Shown here: in pieces, positions 4,107-5,573 of the stretch
How positions within the stretch are numbered: position 1 is the stretch's first letter
How the letters are laid out: each line of letters opens with the position of its first letter
Assembly: GCA_031397815.1 (NCBI GenBank)
Contig: JANNMJ010000014.1
Coordinates: 1 to 5,573, forward strand
Length of the DNA stretch: 5,573 nt
Source of the DNA: JANNMJ01 sp031397815
GTDB taxonomy: Bacteria; Bacteroidota; Bacteroidia; Cytophagales; Hymenobacteraceae
Direction: 5' to 3'
Translations under genes and position numbers: made by a program
Notes under the pieces: model-generated
What the model was told of the DNA's origin: nothing
Databases searched by the model: none
What the model saw: the letters and a program-made list of their open reading frames with translations, nothing else

Positions 4107-5327
4107 TTACAAATAGCTCAACCACCACGCCCGCCCCCGCGCTTTCACCCCCGCGAACCAGCGGCACAGTGGGTAAAGCGCCCCCACCACGCCCACCCAC
4201 ACGGCGTAGACGACGGGCAGCCCGAACCCCCAGGCGTCGGGCGTAGGTGGTAAAAACGGCCCGAGCCGGAGCAGGTGCCACGGGTCGATCCCGAGCATCA
4301 CGGCCGTGAGGCACGCCACGGCGTGAATCAGCAGCAGGTGGAGCACGTAATAGAACAGCGGCACCCGCCCGAACGTCACGAAGAAGCGTTTCACAGCGCC
4401 GTCGGGCCACCGCTCCAGCAGCGGAAGCGCGGCGATGGCCGGGCCGAGCGTCATCAGCACGTAGAGCAGCGCGGGCGGGTATTTCTGCACATCCACGAAC
4501 GAGAACACCGTGAGTAGGGGCGTGCGTTGGGGTGTCCAGGGGGTGGTGTCGCCGTAGATGTTGAGTAGGCCCAGCCCGATGAAGGCCGCTATCAGGCTCA
4601 GGCCGAGCGTGGTCAGCACCCGCCGCCGCCGCTCGGTGGGGAGCAGGAGCAGGGCACCGAACCCGTAACCCGCGCAGATGACGCCGATCCACGGCAGCAG
4701 GGGGTAGGCAATCACGAACGTGTAGCCCCCTCCCAAATCCAGCGGCCCGCGCGCGTGCAGCACCGACCACAGCCACCCCGTCCCGCCAAACTGCGCGGGC
4801 GTGAGCGGGTCGAGGAGGTTGTGGCCCACGATGAGCAGCACCCCAATGCCCGCCACCACCCGCGTGGGCAGCACATACGTGAGGCCCGCGAGCACCACCA
4901 TCGACCAGCCAATCGCCCAGATGACCTGCCCGGCGCTGAAATGGTAATCGAAATCGAACAGCCAGCCGAAGCGCACGATGGTCAGCTCCAGCACCACCAG
5001 CCACAGCCCGCGCGTGAGCAGGAACCGCGCGATCTCGCCCCGCGTGCGCCCCCTGCTTCCGTAGAGGTAGGCGCTCGCGCCGGCCAGCAGCACGAAGGTG
5101 GGCGCGCAGAAGTGCGTAACCCAGCGGGTGAGAAAGAGCGGCGCGGTGGTTTGGGTGAGGTCGAGGGGGTCGAAGCGGGCGTTGGTGAAGAAGTCGCGGA
5201 CGTGGTCGAGCGCCATCAGCACCATCACCAGCCCGCGCAGAAAGTCGGGCGCATCGAGGCGGGTGCGGGTGGTGGCGAGGGCGGGGGCGGTAGTGGCGTC
5301 GGCGGCTACGGAAGTCAGCTGATTCAT
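4107..5327 (-). CDS. Polytopic membrane acyltransferase, DUF1624 / HGSNAT catalytic-domain family
   Basis: The 406-residue protein has a short polar N-terminus (1-22) followed by about ten hydrophobic segments. Residues 23-48 (LDAPDFLRGLVMVLMALDHVRDFF within that span) carry the signature first helix of the family with the conserved LDH (40-42); the histidine corresponds to the residue proposed as catalytic in human heparan-alpha-glucosaminide N-acetyltransferase. Other family-like stretches are CAPTFVLLAGASAYLYG (74-90), YPLLPWIGV (208-216), KYPPALLYVLMTLGP (282-296) and GRVPLFYYVLHLLLIH (320-335). Such proteins are thought to move acetyl groups across the inner membrane onto glycans; the bacterial substrate is unknown. 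Start ATG 5325-5327 sits 22 residues before the first membrane helix. A longer open frame on this strand (4102-5562) is only a GC-rich shadow. The stop TAA at 4107-4109 is followed in phase by the T9SS remnant. Its leader holds a small hairpin (GCCCC 5375-5379 / GGGGC 5385-5389). Confidence 0.85.
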   Translation of the reverse strand: MNQLTSVAADATTAPALATTRTRLDAPDFLRGLVMVLMALDHVRDFFTNARFDPLDLTQTTAPLFLTRWVTHFCAPTFVLLAGASAYLYGSRGRTRGEIARFLLTRGLWLVVLELTIVRFGWLFDFDYHFSAGQVIWAIGWSMVVLAGLTYVLPTRVVAGIGVLLIVGHNLLDPLTPAQFGGTGWLWSVLHARGPLDLGGGYTFVIAYPLLPWIGVICAGYGFGALLLLPTERRRRVLTTLGLSLIAAFIGLGLLNIYGDTTPWTPQRTPLLTVFSFVDVQKYPPALLYVLMTLGPAIAALPLLERWPDGAVKRFFVTFGRVPLFYYVLHLLLIHAVACLTAVMLGIDPWHLLRLGPFLPPTPDAWGFGLPVVYAVWVGVVGALYPLCRWFAGVKARGRAWWLSYL

Positions 5328-5493
5328 GGGGCCAGTTTTTTTGCAGATGGGTGTAAAGAGACGGCACGAACACGGCCCCCTTCCGGGGCGCTGAGTGGGC
5401 TAATGTAAAGCGGTTTCCTATTATTTTATGTAATGCAAGCGAGCCATCTGCGGCACTACAGCAGATTCGGAGTCGATGTACGGCCTGCGCCTT

Positions 5494-5551
5494 TAGCGTG
5501 GAGCCTTGGCGCCGCGTTCCAGGCGCTACGCGGAGAAACGGCTCCACGCTA
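5494..5551. repeat. REP-like palindromic element upstream of the acyltransferase gene
   Basis: TAGCGTGGAGCC (5494-5505) is perfectly inverted at GGCTCCACGCTA (5540-5551). The 34-bp interior adds CCGCGT (5512-5517) paired with ACGCGG (5528-5533), and alternative hairpins GCGCC/GGCGC (5509-5513, 5522-5526) and CGCGGAG/CTCCACG (5529-5535, 5542-5548). Such nested GC-rich palindromes in intergenic DNA resemble dispersed REP/MITE-type repeats. I have an impression that related TAGCG-type palindromes are common in Hymenobacter-like genomes but cannot confirm it here. It lies about 165 bp upstream of the acyltransferase start, in a right-hand stretch (5328-5573) with no gene. Confidence 0.6.
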
Positions 5552-5573
5552 CAATCGTACACCGACCCTAAAT

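Noticed and set aside
4102..5562. Minus-strand open frame of 486 codons overlapping the acyltransferase gene
   Set aside because: It is longer than the real gene but rich in Arg, Ala, His and Pro with no domain or membrane pattern. It is a GC-rich shadow of the neighbouring frame, which has clear transmembrane helices and family motifs.

Overview
The window reads as chromosomal DNA of a GC-rich Bacteroidota bacterium, most likely of the order Cytophagales (Hymenobacter, Spirosoma or Fibrella-like). The grounds are: a remnant of a type IX secretion (T9SS) C-terminal sorting domain, a phylum-restricted feature; a Bacteroidota-style tyrosine recombinase N-terminus; no clear Shine-Dalgarno sequences before the starts; and the family make-up of the proteins. 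Genus is an inference from protein style only.

Layout. Positions 1-480 (minus) hold the N-terminal 160 residues of a tyrosine recombinase that runs off the left edge. Its upstream region carries a G-rich array of 11-12 bp units (about 497-562). A strong hairpin terminator follows (608-660), then a complete tRNA-Leu with anticodon CAA (677-758, minus). An integrase lying next to the 3' end of a tRNA is the classic signature of an integrated element, so the left ~676 bp are probably the end of a genomic island whose cargo lies outside the window. To the right of the tRNA is ordinary chromosome. The co-chaperone gene hscB (787-1320) and a small antibiotic-biosynthesis-monooxygenase-fold gene (1396-1686) form a minus-strand run that leads into the tRNA. 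The 75 bp between them consist almost entirely of short repeats.

A divergent plus-strand gene (1916-2890) encodes a short Na/Pi-cotransporter-family membrane protein without a PhoU domain. It converges on a minus-strand nucleotidyltransferase-fold gene (2929-3723). A terminator-like hairpin for the plus transcript lies inside the 3' end of the latter. From 3724 to 3968 there is no gene, but there are two inverted repeats, one of them a 53-bp near-palindrome. Next come a 45-codon T9SS sorting-domain remnant (3969-4106, minus) and, directly upstream of it in the same frame, a polytopic membrane acyltransferase of the DUF1624/HGSNAT type (4107-5327, minus). The last ~245 bp are non-coding and contain a palindromic REP-like element (5494-5551). 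The 229-bp divergent region 1687-1915 shows no gene and no promoter that I would defend.

The genes do not form one pathway: Fe-S protein maturation, phosphate transport, nucleotidyl transfer and glycan or lipid acylation sit side by side. No defence, CRISPR or biosynthetic system is visible. The parts most worth a second look are the integrase/tRNA junction with its repeat array, the in-frame T9SS remnant and the palindromic elements. Any undescribed system would have to be in the island cargo beyond position 1.
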